From: Priestia aryabhattai B8W22
Lineage (GTDB): Bacteria > Bacillota > Bacilli > Bacillales > Bacillaceae_H
Reading direction: 5' to 3'
Length of the DNA: 64,000 bases
NCBI RefSeq assembly: GCF_000956595.1
Contig: NZ_JYOO01000018.1
Span: forward strand, 1 to 64,000
Position numbers and translations under genes: made by a program. Of the stretch, positions 9,931 to 19,464 are shown piece by piece. The number at the start of each line of letters is the position of its first letter. Position 1 is the stretch's first letter. Below the pieces are notes generated by a model that searched no databases, was not told where the DNA came from, and saw only the letters and a program-made list of their open reading frames with translations.

Positions 9931-10113
9931 CTACATTTTTTTCGTTTCGAATCGTTCTACGGCTCTCATTTGTTTGATTGATGGGGATTTGTGGACGCAC
10001 ATGCCTAGATGGACTTTTTGAAGCAAATAGGGATCAATGTAAAAACCATTTTGAAAGATGTTTTCTTTTTCCTGTTCGTCATGAAATTTGGAGCATCTTA
10101 CACAGTAATACAT
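9931..10113 (-). CDS. Small Cys-containing protein of unknown function
   Basis: The 60-residue protein starts MYYCVRCSKFHDE, with a CxxC pair followed by a His, and has another CVH near residue 39, so a small metal-binding fold is possible. The start is well supported by AAGGAGG 7 nt upstream and a terminator follows, so I call it a real gene despite its size. No function can be assigned. Confidence 0.65.
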   Translation of the reverse strand: MYYCVRCSKFHDEQEKENIFQNGFYIDPYLLQKVHLGMCVHKSPSIKQMRAVERFETKKM

Positions 10114-10181
10114 ATCATAACCTCCTTGCGGACTATTTTATAAACGGGGATAGTTGTGAGTAGTATATTTACCTATAGCAT

Positions 10182-10298
10182 ATGGAAAAGAATAAAAGTC
10201 GTGCTTGTTTAGCGAAAATGTCCGAAAAGAGGAAGGCTTATCCATGGGCTAAACCGCTGGCTTTTCAAAAGGATTATTTAGAACATAAATCAGTTTAA
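10182..10298 (+). other. Possible 38-codon ORF or small RNA ahead of a terminator
   Basis: An open frame starting MEKNKSRACLAKMSEKR runs for 38 codons and ends 7 bp before a strong terminator. No convincing ribosome binding site precedes it, so it could instead be part of a small RNA or chance. Confidence 0.25.
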
Positions 10299-10304
10299 TC
10301 GTAA

Positions 10305-10343
10305 TAAAAAAGCCTCTTTCAAAAAGAAAAGAGGCTTTTTTTA
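10305..10343. terminator. Bidirectional intrinsic terminator
   Basis: AAAAAGCCTCTT and AAGAGGCTTTTT form the stem, with A and T runs on both sides, directly after the galE stop. Confidence 0.85.
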
Positions 10344-11324
10344 TTAATTTGTTACTTTTGCGCTGTTTTGATGCCAGTTCCAAGCTGATGCGATTATTTT
10401 TTCTAATGAAATTTGCGCTTTCCAGCCTAATTCTGCATGAATTTTATCAGAAGATGCAACTAGGCGTGCCGGATCTCCAGCGCGACGGTCTGACATCACA
10501 ACATTCGCTTTTTTACCCGTTACTTTTTCACACGTTTCGATCACTTCTTTTACAGAGTAGCCAAGGCCGTTTCCAAGATTGTACGTTGCTGTTTTCTTTG
10601 AACCGTCTAACAGTGCTTGAAGCGCTGAAATATGAGCATTCGCTAGGTCCGTTACGTGAATGTAGTCACGGATGCACGTTCCGTCTGCAGTATCGTAGTC
10701 TGAGCCGAATACAGAGATGTTTTCACGTTCACCAAGAAGGTGCTGAAGAATGATTGGAATTAAGTGCGTTTCAGGATCATGGCACTCACCAATTTCCGCT
10801 GTTTCGTAAGCACCAGCTGCGTTGAAATAACGAAGTACAACATATTCCATATCGTAAGCACTTGCAAAGTCAGCTAGAATCTGTTCGATCATTAACTTTG
10901 AACGTCCGTACGGATTAATTGGGTTTGTTGCCGTATCTTCTGTGATGATATCTACAGAAGGAATCCCATATGTAGCAGCAGTAGATGAAAAAATAAACTT
11001 TTTCACATTGTGCTTCATCATCGTTTGTAAAAGTGTTAACGTCGCAGCTACGTTGTTTTGATAATATTTAAGAGGATCTGTTACTGACTCCCCTACTAAA
11101 CTATTAGCAGCAAAATGCATGACAGCATCAATTTTATGATTTGTGAATACGCTTTCTAAATCTTTCTCATTACCTAGATTTCCTTCTACGAATACCGCTT
11201 TCTCATCGATTGCCCAGCGATGACCCGTTGATAGATTATCAAGTACCACAACTTCATTTGTTTTCACTAATTCTTTTACTAGGTGGCTTCCGATATAGCC
11301 TGCTCCTCCGATGACTAAAATCAT
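10344..11324 (-). CDS. galE: UDP-glucose 4-epimerase
   Basis: The enzyme interconverts UDP-glucose and UDP-galactose. The NAD-binding GGAGYIGSHLVKEL is at the N-terminus, the catalytic Ser/Thr lies in FSSTAATYG, and the Tyr-Lys pair in NPYGRSKLM. I choose the internal ATG at 11324 (326 residues), because homologues begin a few residues before the glycine-rich loop. AGGAG lies 12 nt upstream. An ATG at 11423 would add 33 unsupported residues. The gene stands alone, so it probably serves envelope polysaccharide synthesis rather than a galactose operon. Confidence 0.93.
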   Translation of the reverse strand: MILVIGGAGYIGSHLVKELVKTNEVVVLDNLSTGHRWAIDEKAVFVEGNLGNEKDLESVFTNHKIDAVMHFAANSLVGESVTDPLKYYQNNVAATLTLLQTMMKHNVKKFIFSSTAATYGIPSVDIITEDTATNPINPYGRSKLMIEQILADFASAYDMEYVVLRYFNAAGAYETAEIGECHDPETHLIPIILQHLLGERENISVFGSDYDTADGTCIRDYIHVTDLANAHISALQALLDGSKKTATYNLGNGLGYSVKEVIETCEKVTGKKANVVMSDRRAGDPARLVASSDKIHAELGWKAQISLEKIIASAWNWHQNSAKVTN

Positions 11325-11489
11325 ACTGTCAGTCAGCTCCTTTTTATTAAGTGTCGCTACAGATATCGTACCCGTTTCTTTTCCATTTGTAAATATTTCA
11401 TTTTTCAGTATATGATAACGCAACTGTTATCTTTTAATTAGTATATCTACTAATTATGAACTGAGTGTGAAGATACTTATTTCCGCTAC

Positions 11490-11652
11490 AAAGCAATTAA
11501 GAAATAACTAGATCAACCGCTAGAAGCAACTAAGCAGTTGAAATCTGCTTTCACCATGACAGTGAAAAAATCCAAACTATTAATTAATAATTTGGATTAA
11601 CGGTTTGGATATTACTTCAAATAACATACTTTTGTCACAGCCTCTTTTTTTA
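11490..11652 (-). repeat. Dispersed 3'-end repeat, copy D
   Basis: In gene sense, the head AAAAGAGGCTGTGACAAAAG abuts the stop of the FAH-family gene. An inner hairpin (AATCCAAA/TTTGGATT followed by TTTTTTC) comes next, then the shared words TGAAAGCAGATT and CTTCTAGCGGTTGATC, and a degenerate tail TAGTTATTTCTTAATTGC. The hairpin bases differ from other copies but remain complementary. Confidence 0.75.
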
Positions 11653-12534
11653 TATTTGCTGAGGCACTTTCTTCATATCTTTTACTTTATTTTTTAATGG
11701 AAGCATGCCTTCAATATGGCATTCAATACAGTCCCCGTCTTCAATAACAGCGGGTCCCGGCGTTCCTGTTAGAATGATATCACCTGGATGCAGCGTCATG
11801 ACTTTTGAGAAAAATGAAACACAGTATGCGATGTCGTAAATCATATTAGACACTGTATTTTCATGATGTACGTCTCCGTTTAGCAATGTGCGCACTTGAA
11901 GTGATTTCACGTTTGATATGCTTTCTTTTGTGATAAATTCTGAGCCTATACTGCAAAATGTATCAAAGCTTTTCGCTCGCATTAAGTAGCGATGATTCGC
12001 CGCGTGAATATCAGCTGCGGTTACGTCAATGGCTGACGTATAACCTGCAATTACGTTTATGGCTTCATCTGGATCTATATCCTTACACGTTTCGCCGATT
12101 ACCACCGCTAGTTCTGCTTCAGCCGTTGTTTTGTAGGACTGCTTTGGAATACGAATGCTGTCGTCTGGCCCAATAATGGCGGTTGCGGGTTTTAAAAAAC
12201 TAACTGGATCAATGGCACGGTCGTAGTCTTTTAGTTTTTCTTCAGAAGCCGCATAATTAAATCCAATGCCTACTAATTTCGACGGATTACTAATGATAGG
12301 AGCTGTTTTTCTGCCCTGCAAGTGCAGTGCGGGAAAAGAGCTGTTCATACCAAATTTATTATGGGCATACCATGTTTCAAGGTGGCGAAGTTCTTTATAT
12401 TGAATAAGATCCCAAATTGTTGTAGACCAGTTTGTTAAATATTTAGTATTGATATCTTCTATAAGCAGAATGCTGTCATTGTCTAAAATAGCTGCTTGTT
12501 CTTTCCCTTGCTCTATTATATTCACTAACTTCAT
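11650..12534 (-). CDS. Fumarylacetoacetate hydrolase family protein
   Basis: The 294-residue protein has an FAH fold: the metal-binding EAELAVVIGE (ExE), the following AIDVTAADI Asp and GDIILTGTPGP near the C-terminus. Family members cleave or decarboxylate acylpyruvates and related diketo acids. The preferred start is the ATG at 12534, which overlaps the stop of the upstream amidase gene (ATGA). A longer frame to 12588 would run into that gene. The coupling suggests a short catabolic operon, with amide hydrolysis followed by FAH-type C-C cleavage or hydration. The substrate is unknown. Confidence 0.87.
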   Translation of the reverse strand: MKLVNIIEQGKEQAAILDNDSILLIEDINTKYLTNWSTTIWDLIQYKELRHLETWYAHNKFGMNSSFPALHLQGRKTAPIISNPSKLVGIGFNYAASEEKLKDYDRAIDPVSFLKPATAIIGPDDSIRIPKQSYKTTAEAELAVVIGETCKDIDPDEAINVIAGYTSAIDVTAADIHAANHRYLMRAKSFDTFCSIGSEFITKESISNVKSLQVRTLLNGDVHHENTVSNMIYDIAYCVSFFSKVMTLHPGDIILTGTPGPAVIEDGDCIECHIEGMLPLKNKVKDMKKVPQQI

Positions 12535-13730
12535 GATACGCTCCTTACCGATGCTTGAATGATACGATCGCTGTTTTCTTTTACCCAATTTAATAATTTT
12601 TCATCTTGGTTGTATCCTGCAATAAAAGATAAGCCGATTGGCAAACCATCTAGTTCTCCTGCAGGTATCGTAACTTGGGGAAGACCGCTTAGGCCGGCAA
12701 TACACGTCATTTGAAGTGTTCGCAATCTTCTGTTTTCTAACTCCGGTCCTTTTGCATCTTTTACAGGCGCGGGTCCTGGAGCAGTAGGAAGGACTAATAT
12801 TCCGTCTTCTCCAAGCTGTGAGTACATAAAATAGCGAAGTTCACGACGCTTTTCTTCTATATAATTCATATTTAATAAGGTAAGAGTGCTGGCCCATTGA
12901 AAGCGGCTTCCGATATCTTCTCCAAACGTTGGATTTTCTTTTTGAATCCATTCTCCGTGCGTTTGCCAAATTTCTTTTCCTTGCAGCAAACGGAAGGTTT
13001 CCATATATGTAGAAAAACCCTGAGGGGCAATCGCTATCTCTTCTATAGTAGAGAAAGACTCCATTACGTGGTTGATAGACGGCGCAAGAGCTCGCATGCT
13101 TTGTTCATCCACGAGTTCCATCACGTCTGTTGCTACATAAAGTCTTGTAAAACCGCTAGCACGCGACGTTGAGTTCAATAAAACCGCTCCAACTCTTTGC
13201 AGGGTGTGGCCGTCTCTAGCCATTACACCAACTGTATCAAAGCTTGGAGCAAGTGGAACTAGACCGTTTGTAGAAATGCGTCCGTGAGAAGGACGATACC
13301 CGAAAATACCGCAGTAGCTTGAAGGAATTCGAATCGATCCTCCCGTGTCTGTTCCAATTGCAAAATCAGTTATTTCCGCTGCCACTGCAACCGCTGATCC
13401 GCTCGAAGATCCTCCCGGAATTCGATCTGCGCTTTTTGGGTTTACCGGCGTTCCGTAATGCGCGTTTTCTCCATTTAATCCGTACATAAGCTCGTCCGTG
13501 TGCGTAACTCCCTTCAGTGCCGCTCCTTCTTTTAAAAGAGCAGCTACTACATCTGCATGTTCGCTTGCAGGCTGATGCGTGGCGAGCCAATCTGGATTTC
13601 CTGCACTTGATATATGTCCTTGTACATCAAATACGTCTTTTAACGCAAAACTCAAGTTATTTAACATTCCCGTTCCCGTTGGAGGTACGTAAAGATCACT
13701 GTCTACAAATGCATTCCACGTATCTTTCAT
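12531..13730 (-). CDS. Amidase-signature family hydrolase
   Basis: This 399-residue protein has the amidase-signature triad: the early Lys in FALKDVFDV, the glycine/serine loop PGGSSSGSAVAVAA and the nucleophile region IGTDTGGSIRIPSSYCG. It hydrolyses a C-N amide bond, but the substrate cannot be told from sequence. It is somewhat shorter than typical 450-500-residue members. It is the first gene of a two-gene operon with the FAH-family protein, which overlaps its stop by 4 nt. Confidence 0.9.
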   Translation of the reverse strand: MKDTWNAFVDSDLYVPPTGTGMLNNLSFALKDVFDVQGHISSAGNPDWLATHQPASEHADVVAALLKEGAALKGVTHTDELMYGLNGENAHYGTPVNPKSADRIPGGSSSGSAVAVAAEITDFAIGTDTGGSIRIPSSYCGIFGYRPSHGRISTNGLVPLAPSFDTVGVMARDGHTLQRVGAVLLNSTSRASGFTRLYVATDVMELVDEQSMRALAPSINHVMESFSTIEEIAIAPQGFSTYMETFRLLQGKEIWQTHGEWIQKENPTFGEDIGSRFQWASTLTLLNMNYIEEKRRELRYFMYSQLGEDGILVLPTAPGPAPVKDAKGPELENRRLRTLQMTCIAGLSGLPQVTIPAGELDGLPIGLSFIAGYNQDEKLLNWVKENSDRIIQASVRSVS

Positions 13731-13933
13731 TCAACCATCTCCTCATTTCTTATATCTGTTTAGAATATAAAATTTGGAATAAGCTGGTCAATGAATGTGT
13801 CAGGTCTGTTAACACTAATATTACATAAATCCCCCAGCTTCTCTTTTCCTAGAGAAACTAGCCGTTTCATTTCCCTTTTAGCACGTTTGCGAGTAAAGTA
13901 GAAACATATCATTTTACGAAAAGGACTATCGCG

Positions 13934-14644
13934 ATGGAACAATCTACTACGCTTTTCTTATTTATTTTATTAGCTTTTGTGCTAACAAGAGGCATTCCAT
14001 TTATAGGTTCATTTGCTCCTAGCATTAATCAGCTGCTTCGGCATATTGGACGTTATTTTTCAAATTTAAATACGATGTTTCATGAAGATGGCCATGCGTT
14101 AATGGGGCTTATTGTCGGAAAAGGCGTCAATCGCATTGAGCTTTACACCAATAATGAAGGTGTAGCTGTGACTGCCACCTACGCGGGATCCCGTGGATGG
14201 CTGCCGCGCGTCATTATTGCCTTAGCCGGCTACCCGTTCAGCTCAGCAATGGCTTATTTGTTTTTCTACCTGCTCGTTCACAACCACTACGACTGGCTTT
14301 TTTACGGGTTAGGAAGTGTTGTTGTTATTAATTTGCTGCTTTGGGTACGTAACGGTTACGGAATTGTATGGCTATTTTCTATCGTTTTGATCCTCGGAGG
14401 CATCTATTATCTGCAAGATCCACAGCTTATACGTTACAGCATGATGTTTGTTGGTGCACTGTTACTTGTAGAATCTCTATTTTCCGCCTTTAGTATTTTT
14501 GTGTTAAGCATCAAATATCCACACGATGCGGGTGACGCTACGAGTTTAAAGCAACTTACCCATCTTTCAGCACGCTTTTGGGGTTTTTTATTTTTCCTAC
14601 AGGCCGTGTATGTGGCTTATTTGATTTTTCACCTGATTTATTAG
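13934..14644 (+). CDS. M50-like membrane metalloprotease
   Basis: The 236-residue protein has about six membrane segments and a zinc-binding HEDGH (HExxH) at about residue 50, followed by ALMGLIVGKG. This matches the peptidase M50B-like family of intramembrane or membrane-embedded metalloproteases. A GAPxxS-like loop is visible as ALAGYPFSSAMAY. The partner metal ligand is not certain. It is divergent from the amidase operon and has its own terminator. The substrate is unknown. Confidence 0.75.
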   Translation: MEQSTTLFLFILLAFVLTRGIPFIGSFAPSINQLLRHIGRYFSNLNTMFHEDGHALMGLIVGKGVNRIELYTNNEGVAVTATYAGSRGWLPRVIIALAGYPFSSAMAYLFFYLLVHNHYDWLFYGLGSVVVINLLLWVRNGYGIVWLFSIVLILGGIYYLQDPQLIRYSMMFVGALLLVESLFSAFSIFVLSIKYPHDAGDATSLKQLTHLSARFWGFLFFLQAVYVAYLIFHLIY

Positions 14645-14950
14645 AGAAAGACGCAGTGGAAACAATATAATCAATCCTCCACAACCTTGTATATTTAAAC
14701 AAAGAATGCTTCTCGTTTTATGAGATAGCATTCTTTGTTTACGTTTTTCTTGTAACGAATTTCTATCTAAAAGCACCTTCATAACAGTAACCTGACTTTT
14801 TAATGTTTTTGTCTAAAACAAAAAAGCACCTTCTAAGTAGAAAGACGCTTTATTATAGCTACCTTTTTAAAGTTTTAATCAACGATCATTGAATGTCTTG
14901 TAAGATTACCAAAAAACACGTTTAATTATATTACTCTTTCAATATTTTTG
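14645..14950. other. Convergent intergenic stretch with two hairpins
   Basis: No gene is supported. It holds the terminator at 14698-14741 and a weaker hairpin near 14822-14850 (AAAAGCACC and GACGCTTT arms). Confidence 0.6.
14698..14741. terminator. Intrinsic terminator after M50-like gene
   Basis: AACAAAGAATGCT and AGCATTCTTTGTTT form a long stem with an inner TCTC/GAGA pair, then T-rich sequence. Confidence 0.75.
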
Positions 14951-16078
14951 CTAACTTTTAACTTTTGAATAAAATAAAGCACGAAATAATGTATGAAACT
15001 TTTTTTGATAAAATTTAATATACCCTTTAAAGATACTATATTTTTTATGCTTTATTGAAGGTGGATAAAGATTAGTTATCTCCGATTTATTTGGAAAAAG
15101 CAATCTCTTAAAAAAGATCATAGAATGCTCAAACCGGTCATACTCAGACAAATGTACCCGAATAAGATTTTTAAATCCTTTTACGCTTTGTCTGTCTCCA
15201 TAACGTATTTCTTGATAATCCCACCATATTTTTGATTTTTTATTAAAAGGAAGGTTATTAATTTGATCGAGATGTGGAAATTGATTATAAACAACCGTTA
15301 ATGTACTTGTTAATCGTTTTAGAGTTTGATCGTTTTTTGCTATTTTAAATAATGCATTGTAATCAATTTTATGATTTAAGACATGTATAGTTTGTATAAT
15401 ATCGATAAAATATTTTAAAGAATCCATTCCATGCTTCCAGCCGTGAAGACAAATCATATAAAAGGTATGTACTTCAGACAGTTGTTTTATATGTTTGTAA
15501 CCTTCTAAAGGAGCAGAGTGCTTCCAAAATTGCTCAATTTCTAATGAGGAACTATTTTCTCTGAGAATGTCCCTGTGAAGCTCAATAGTCAATGGAACAG
15601 GTGAATGAGGCATCATTTTACTGAAAGTACGATGGAAGTGATAAGATGGCCAATCCCCCTCAACATTATACTCTAACTTCTGAATACACATTTTCGCTTT
15701 TTCCATATCCTCTTTGCGAATTAATATATCAATATCTGTCGTCCTTCTTGCACTGAAATGACCAAAATATGTTTCAGCAAACAGAATTCCTTTTAATGGA
15801 ATGGCAGAGATACCATTAGCTTCGAACGTATCTAAAACAAGCTTTAGCTGATTTTTAATATAAAGATTATTGTATAAAATAGTTTGGTACTCTTTCTGCA
15901 GCTGGCTTTGAAAGTATATCGGCGTTTGCTCCATTCTCCCTTGCTGTTTTAACAAAGAATATATCGTTGCTGATAAGTGAAAGTATTCGATATCTTCTAA
16001 TATAGCGCTATAATCATCCGGATTTTCTGGCAATGGACGGCTTTGATCATATAATGATTGAATAAACTCAATGAACAT
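14951..16078 (-). CDS. Nucleotidyltransferase-family RiPP tailoring protein
   Basis: The 375-residue protein resembles the uncharacterised nucleotidyltransferase family found in Bacillales lasso-peptide operons. The region around residues 95-120 reads IPLKGILFAETYFG and then RRTTDIDILIRKEDMEKA, with the polymerase-beta-type DxD. It may modify the peptide or a phosphate on it with a nucleotide or sugar. It is the last gene of the RiPP-type operon, with AGGAGG 9 nt before the ATG. The catalytic reaction is unproven. Confidence 0.75.
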   Translation of the reverse strand: MFIEFIQSLYDQSRPLPENPDDYSAILEDIEYFHLSATIYSLLKQQGRMEQTPIYFQSQLQKEYQTILYNNLYIKNQLKLVLDTFEANGISAIPLKGILFAETYFGHFSARRTTDIDILIRKEDMEKAKMCIQKLEYNVEGDWPSYHFHRTFSKMMPHSPVPLTIELHRDILRENSSSLEIEQFWKHSAPLEGYKHIKQLSEVHTFYMICLHGWKHGMDSLKYFIDIIQTIHVLNHKIDYNALFKIAKNDQTLKRLTSTLTVVYNQFPHLDQINNLPFNKKSKIWWDYQEIRYGDRQSVKGFKNLIRVHLSEYDRFEHSMIFFKRLLFPNKSEITNLYPPSIKHKKYSIFKGYIKFYQKKFHTLFRALFYSKVKS

Positions 16079-16106
16079 TAGGGAAGTCCTCCTAATTTAT
16101 TTGTCT

Positions 16107-17912
16107 TTACAGCATGATGGCTCTTTCTTCGTTATTAGAAAGCTGTGATGTGTTGACATTAGCAAGGTCTCGGTATAAGCCTGGCTGATGAATCAGCTCT
16201 TCATGCTTTCCTGATTGAATCAGTTTTCCATTATCAATGACAATAATAGAATCAACATTTTGAATAGTAGATAAACGATGAGCAATTACGATAGTTGTCC
16301 TATTTTTCATAATTCCTTGGAGCGCTTCTTTAACCAAGTATTCTGTTTCATTGTCTAGTGCAGATGTTGCTTCATCAAGCAGCAAAATAGGTGCATTCTT
16401 TAAAATAGCGCGAGCGATTGCAATCCTTTGCTTTTGCCCTCCCGATAACGTTACCCCTTTTTCACCTATTTTGGTCTCATATCCATGAGGAAGTGATAGA
16501 ATGAAGTCATGAATATGAGCAGCTCTTGCAGCTGTGACTAGCTCTTCTTCAGTTGTCTGAGGGTTAGCTAAAAGCAGATTTTCTCTTATAGTACCAGTAA
16601 ACAGAAAAGTTTCTTGTGGGACATATGCAATTAAATTCTGCAGTTCGGATGCATTAAGAGTACCAATCGGCGTTTGATCCACATAAATTTTTCCTGCTTG
16701 AGGTTTATAAAAACCTTGTAACAAGTTAAATAGAGTAGATTTCCCTGCACCGCTCGCTCCTACGATCGCTATGCTTTTTCCTGCAGGTATTTGTAGATTA
16801 AAATTTTCAAAGATATACCTTTCTCCGTCATAGCTAAAGGTCATATTCTGAAAACAAATAGCTTTTTGCTTTGGCTTCTTTTGAGAAAACTCAGGAAAAT
16901 CAGTAGTTTCATATTGTGCTTTTAGTATATGAGCTATTCTTTCAACTGCTGATATAGACCGTTGAAATGCAGCCCACTGCCCTGCGAGTCCATTCAATGG
17001 ATAAATTAGACGGTTGCTAAGACTTACAAACGCTAGAAGGGAACCCACTGTTAACATCCCTTTTGAAACGATTAAAGCCCCGAAGCATAGAGTGACTAGA
17101 AAGGCTATTAATGCAATAGCTTCGCCTCCTGCATAAAATAACCCCTTCATTTTTCCATTATACAAATCCAATGCTAAAGCTTGCTGATTTTGCTGACGGT
17201 ATTTACTAAAGAAAGATCGTTCTAATAAAAAAGATCGAATGACAATAAACCCTTGAAAGATTTCAGATAAACTACTGGTCATTTCACTGTTTAGCTTCAA
17301 AATTTCCCTGCTGCTGTTGCGTAATAAAAAGCCAAAAACACCACCTGCAATCACAGCAATAGGTATAATAAATAAACCCACAAATGAAAGCAATAGACTA
17401 ATATGGGCTAGATAAAGAAAGATCGCAATAAATAATAACGGCAACTTTATAAGGTTGATAAGATTTCGCCCAATCATTCCATCTATGCTGTTAATATCAT
17501 TGGTAAAATGAGAAATAAATTCTCCAGAGTGGGTTGTATGAATTTTATGAACGGGAGAAAGTAACAGTTGCCTTAGCAGCTGCTCTTTTAAATCTCGTTT
17601 AATAGAAGATGTTGCAACCGCTTCAATATATGTATCGTAATAGATTGTAAGAAAGCTTATAAGTATTAGACCAAAAGCAAGTGGCAGCAAGTGCTTAACG
17701 CGGGTAAAGTCTCCTTGAACGGCAGCATCTGATAGATGTCCAAGAAACCATGCGGAGGCAAGAGTAATTAAAATGTCCGTCAATAAAAAAAGCATTAGCC
17801 CTGCGTAAGCTTTCCAATGTTTTCTAAGCAAAGGGTATACAATTGAAAAAGCGCTTATCATTTCCTCTTTGTCAAAATACCGCTTTATATCAGCTCGATT
17901 TAATTTCATCAT
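16107..17912 (-). CDS. ABC exporter, fused membrane and ATPase domains
   Basis: The 601-residue half-transporter has six membrane segments (about 35-320) and a C-terminal ATPase with Walker A GASGAGKST, the signature LSGGQKQRIAIARAI, Walker B ILLLDEATSALD and the H-loop IVIAHRLST. It has no peptidase C39 domain, so it does not cut the leader itself. In this operon it most likely exports the modified peptide and gives self-protection, as the D protein does in lasso-peptide operons. GGAGTG precedes the ATG. Confidence 0.9.
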   Translation of the reverse strand: MMKLNRADIKRYFDKEEMISAFSIVYPLLRKHWKAYAGLMLFLLTDILITLASAWFLGHLSDAAVQGDFTRVKHLLPLAFGLILISFLTIYYDTYIEAVATSSIKRDLKEQLLRQLLLSPVHKIHTTHSGEFISHFTNDINSIDGMIGRNLINLIKLPLLFIAIFLYLAHISLLLSFVGLFIIPIAVIAGGVFGFLLRNSSREILKLNSEMTSSLSEIFQGFIVIRSFLLERSFFSKYRQQNQQALALDLYNGKMKGLFYAGGEAIALIAFLVTLCFGALIVSKGMLTVGSLLAFVSLSNRLIYPLNGLAGQWAAFQRSISAVERIAHILKAQYETTDFPEFSQKKPKQKAICFQNMTFSYDGERYIFENFNLQIPAGKSIAIVGASGAGKSTLFNLLQGFYKPQAGKIYVDQTPIGTLNASELQNLIAYVPQETFLFTGTIRENLLLANPQTTEEELVTAARAAHIHDFILSLPHGYETKIGEKGVTLSGGQKQRIAIARAILKNAPILLLDEATSALDNETEYLVKEALQGIMKNRTTIVIAHRLSTIQNVDSIIVIDNGKLIQSGKHEELIHQPGLYRDLANVNTSQLSNNEERAIML

Positions 17913-17937
17913 AACACTCCAAAAATAAGCGATTAGC

Positions 17938-18384
17938 TTAATTAACTATTTTTTGATTAATATATTTTTTTAAGAAACGGGAGCTAAAAGGAAAAAAAAG
18001 CATTAACCAGCACCATATATAGTCAAAAGGAGCAGCCATATAAACTTTTTTTTGTTTTTTTCGGGAGATTGCCGTCAATTTCCCAATAACTTGTTCTCTC
18101 GTTACAGGCTCATCACAGCAAAGATTAGTATCTCCTTTAAATATATAGTGCAGCTGCTCGTTCTTGTATCTTGTTTTAATTAATCGATGAGCAATCAATT
18201 GCCCGCTTTTCGTATGAAAGAGACCAATATCACCTTTTTTTAAAACAGGTGCTTTTTCAAAGGTGCAAAGGTCATTTTGGCGAATGCAAGGGTACATGCT
18301 GAACCCCTCAGAAGGAAAATGGACATACCCTTTTTTTTCTATAACATTCTTCAACAATACTACGCTTTCTTGGTTAATTGGCAT
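17938..18384 (-). CDS. S24/S26-type signal-peptidase-like protein
   Basis: The 148-residue protein carries the catalytic Ser in SEGFSMYPCI, an AHRLIK segment where His replaces the usual general-base Lys (SipW or ER-type), and FKGDTN. A C-terminal hydrophobic segment (YIWCWLMLFF) would place it at the membrane. It could remove the precursor leader, replacing the missing lasso B2 protease; this is inference. The ATG at 18384 overlaps the end of the PqqD gene, so translation is coupled. Confidence 0.8.
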   Translation of the reverse strand: MPINQESVVLLKNVIEKKGYVHFPSEGFSMYPCIRQNDLCTFEKAPVLKKGDIGLFHTKSGQLIAHRLIKTRYKNEQLHYIFKGDTNLCCDEPVTREQVIGKLTAISRKKQKKVYMAAPFDYIWCWLMLFFPFSSRFLKKYINQKIVN

Positions 18385-18640
18385 AATCAATCAATCCATA
18401 TTTTATCAACTCAGAGAGAAAGCTTTCCATATCTTCAAACGAAAGCTCGTCTTCTACTTGATAATCCGTTTGCAAAGATTTGATAAGTGAAGGAATGGTA
18501 CAAGGGTTTTCGAGTAAAGACCAGCAGCAACCTCCCAATTCGTTAATTTTTGTTACCGTATATGCTTCCGTGTTTAAAATTACCCATTCACTGTCAAGTT
18601 GAACGGCCTCCATATCTTGATTTCGAATAAACTGCTTCAT
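18374..18640 (-). CDS. PqqD/RRE-type precursor-binding protein
   Basis: The 88-residue protein is a stand-alone RiPP recognition element of the lasso B1 type. It begins MKQFIRNQDMEAVQLDSEW and has VTKINELGGCCWSLLE, the PqqD-family core. These proteins bind the leader peptide and present it to modifying enzymes. The start ATG overlaps the TAA of the kinase gene (TAATG), so I use 18640 rather than the upstream start at 18658. Confidence 0.85.
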   Translation of the reverse strand: MKQFIRNQDMEAVQLDSEWVILNTEAYTVTKINELGGCCWSLLENPCTIPSLIKSLQTDYQVEDELSFEDMESFLSELIKYGLIDYAN

Positions 18641-19422
18641 TAGGATATCAACTCCCAAAACGTATTATTTTTTTGAAAATAAAGATCATATACAGGTACA
18701 TAATCTAATACCTCTTTTATCATTTGAACAATTTTTTTTGTTTCTTCGCGGTCTTTATTCCAATAAAAGACTTTATCCATTATTTGAAGTAAAGCACTTG
18801 CTTTTCCCAACTTTGTTCTCTCATTGTTTAAAGCTTGATGCAGCAGCTGAATACTTGCTAATGGAATAGTTCCTTTAATAGATGGAGCTGAGAGCTCACT
18901 CCGAAACGGAGAATTAAACACAGTAATTTGATTTTCTTCTACCTTTACAAGAGTTGCTTCATCAGAAAGAATGGGTCTTGGAGCGGACAATTGTGCACAA
19001 GTTGATTTTCCTGCTCCGGATTGGCCAGCAAATAAATGAGCCTTTCCTTTTTCAGTAGCACATGAGGAATGAATAAGCAGCCCCCAGTTGTGATAAACAA
19101 TATAAGAACTATAAAAATTCATAAGCGCATGCTTTAAAGCTAATTCATCATAAATTTGAATTTGAGCCTTTCCCTCGCTCAAATTTGCTTGAATTCTATA
19201 ATCAGCTCTTTGAAAAGATATAGTATCTGCCTCTTGTTCGACTTCTACTTGATAGTCTACAAAAGGAATTCCATATCCACTTTCTATGTGTATAACCATA
19301 TCTGGGCATTCAATTTTAGAAAAAAAAGGCTCGTAGTTTTTTTGAATTAAATTCAAAATCTGAAATGAATGACACACAATTAAAGCTTGATGCTCTCCAA
19401 TTTTCATTGTAACTTTTTCCAT
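18640..19422 (-). CDS. HPr-kinase-like RiPP kinase
   Basis: The 260-residue protein has a P-loop GQSGAGKST at about residues 133-141 and a following LSDEAT, the layout of HprK-type kinases. Homologues in Bacillales lasso operons (PadeK/ThcoK type) phosphorylate the precursor's C-terminal Ser. The precursor here has no C-terminal Ser, so the target or role must differ. The ATG at 19422 has AAGGAG 6 nt upstream; a TTG 5 codons earlier lies inside that site. The gene lies about 150 nt downstream of the precursor. Confidence 0.82.
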   Translation of the reverse strand: MEKVTMKIGEHQALIVCHSFQILNLIQKNYEPFFSKIECPDMVIHIESGYGIPFVDYQVEVEQEADTISFQRADYRIQANLSEGKAQIQIYDELALKHALMNFYSSYIVYHNWGLLIHSSCATEKGKAHLFAGQSGAGKSTCAQLSAPRPILSDEATLVKVEENQITVFNSPFRSELSAPSIKGTIPLASIQLLHQALNNERTKLGKASALLQIMDKVFYWNKDREETKKIVQMIKEVLDYVPVYDLYFQKNNTFWELIS

Positions 19423-19464
19423 AATATGCTCCTTCAATTTTTAAATAGAGAAAAACAAGTAAAT

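Noticed and set aside
13517-13828. Plus-strand frame of 103 codons overlapping the amidase start
   Set aside because: It is antisense to a well-supported amidase gene, with no binding site.
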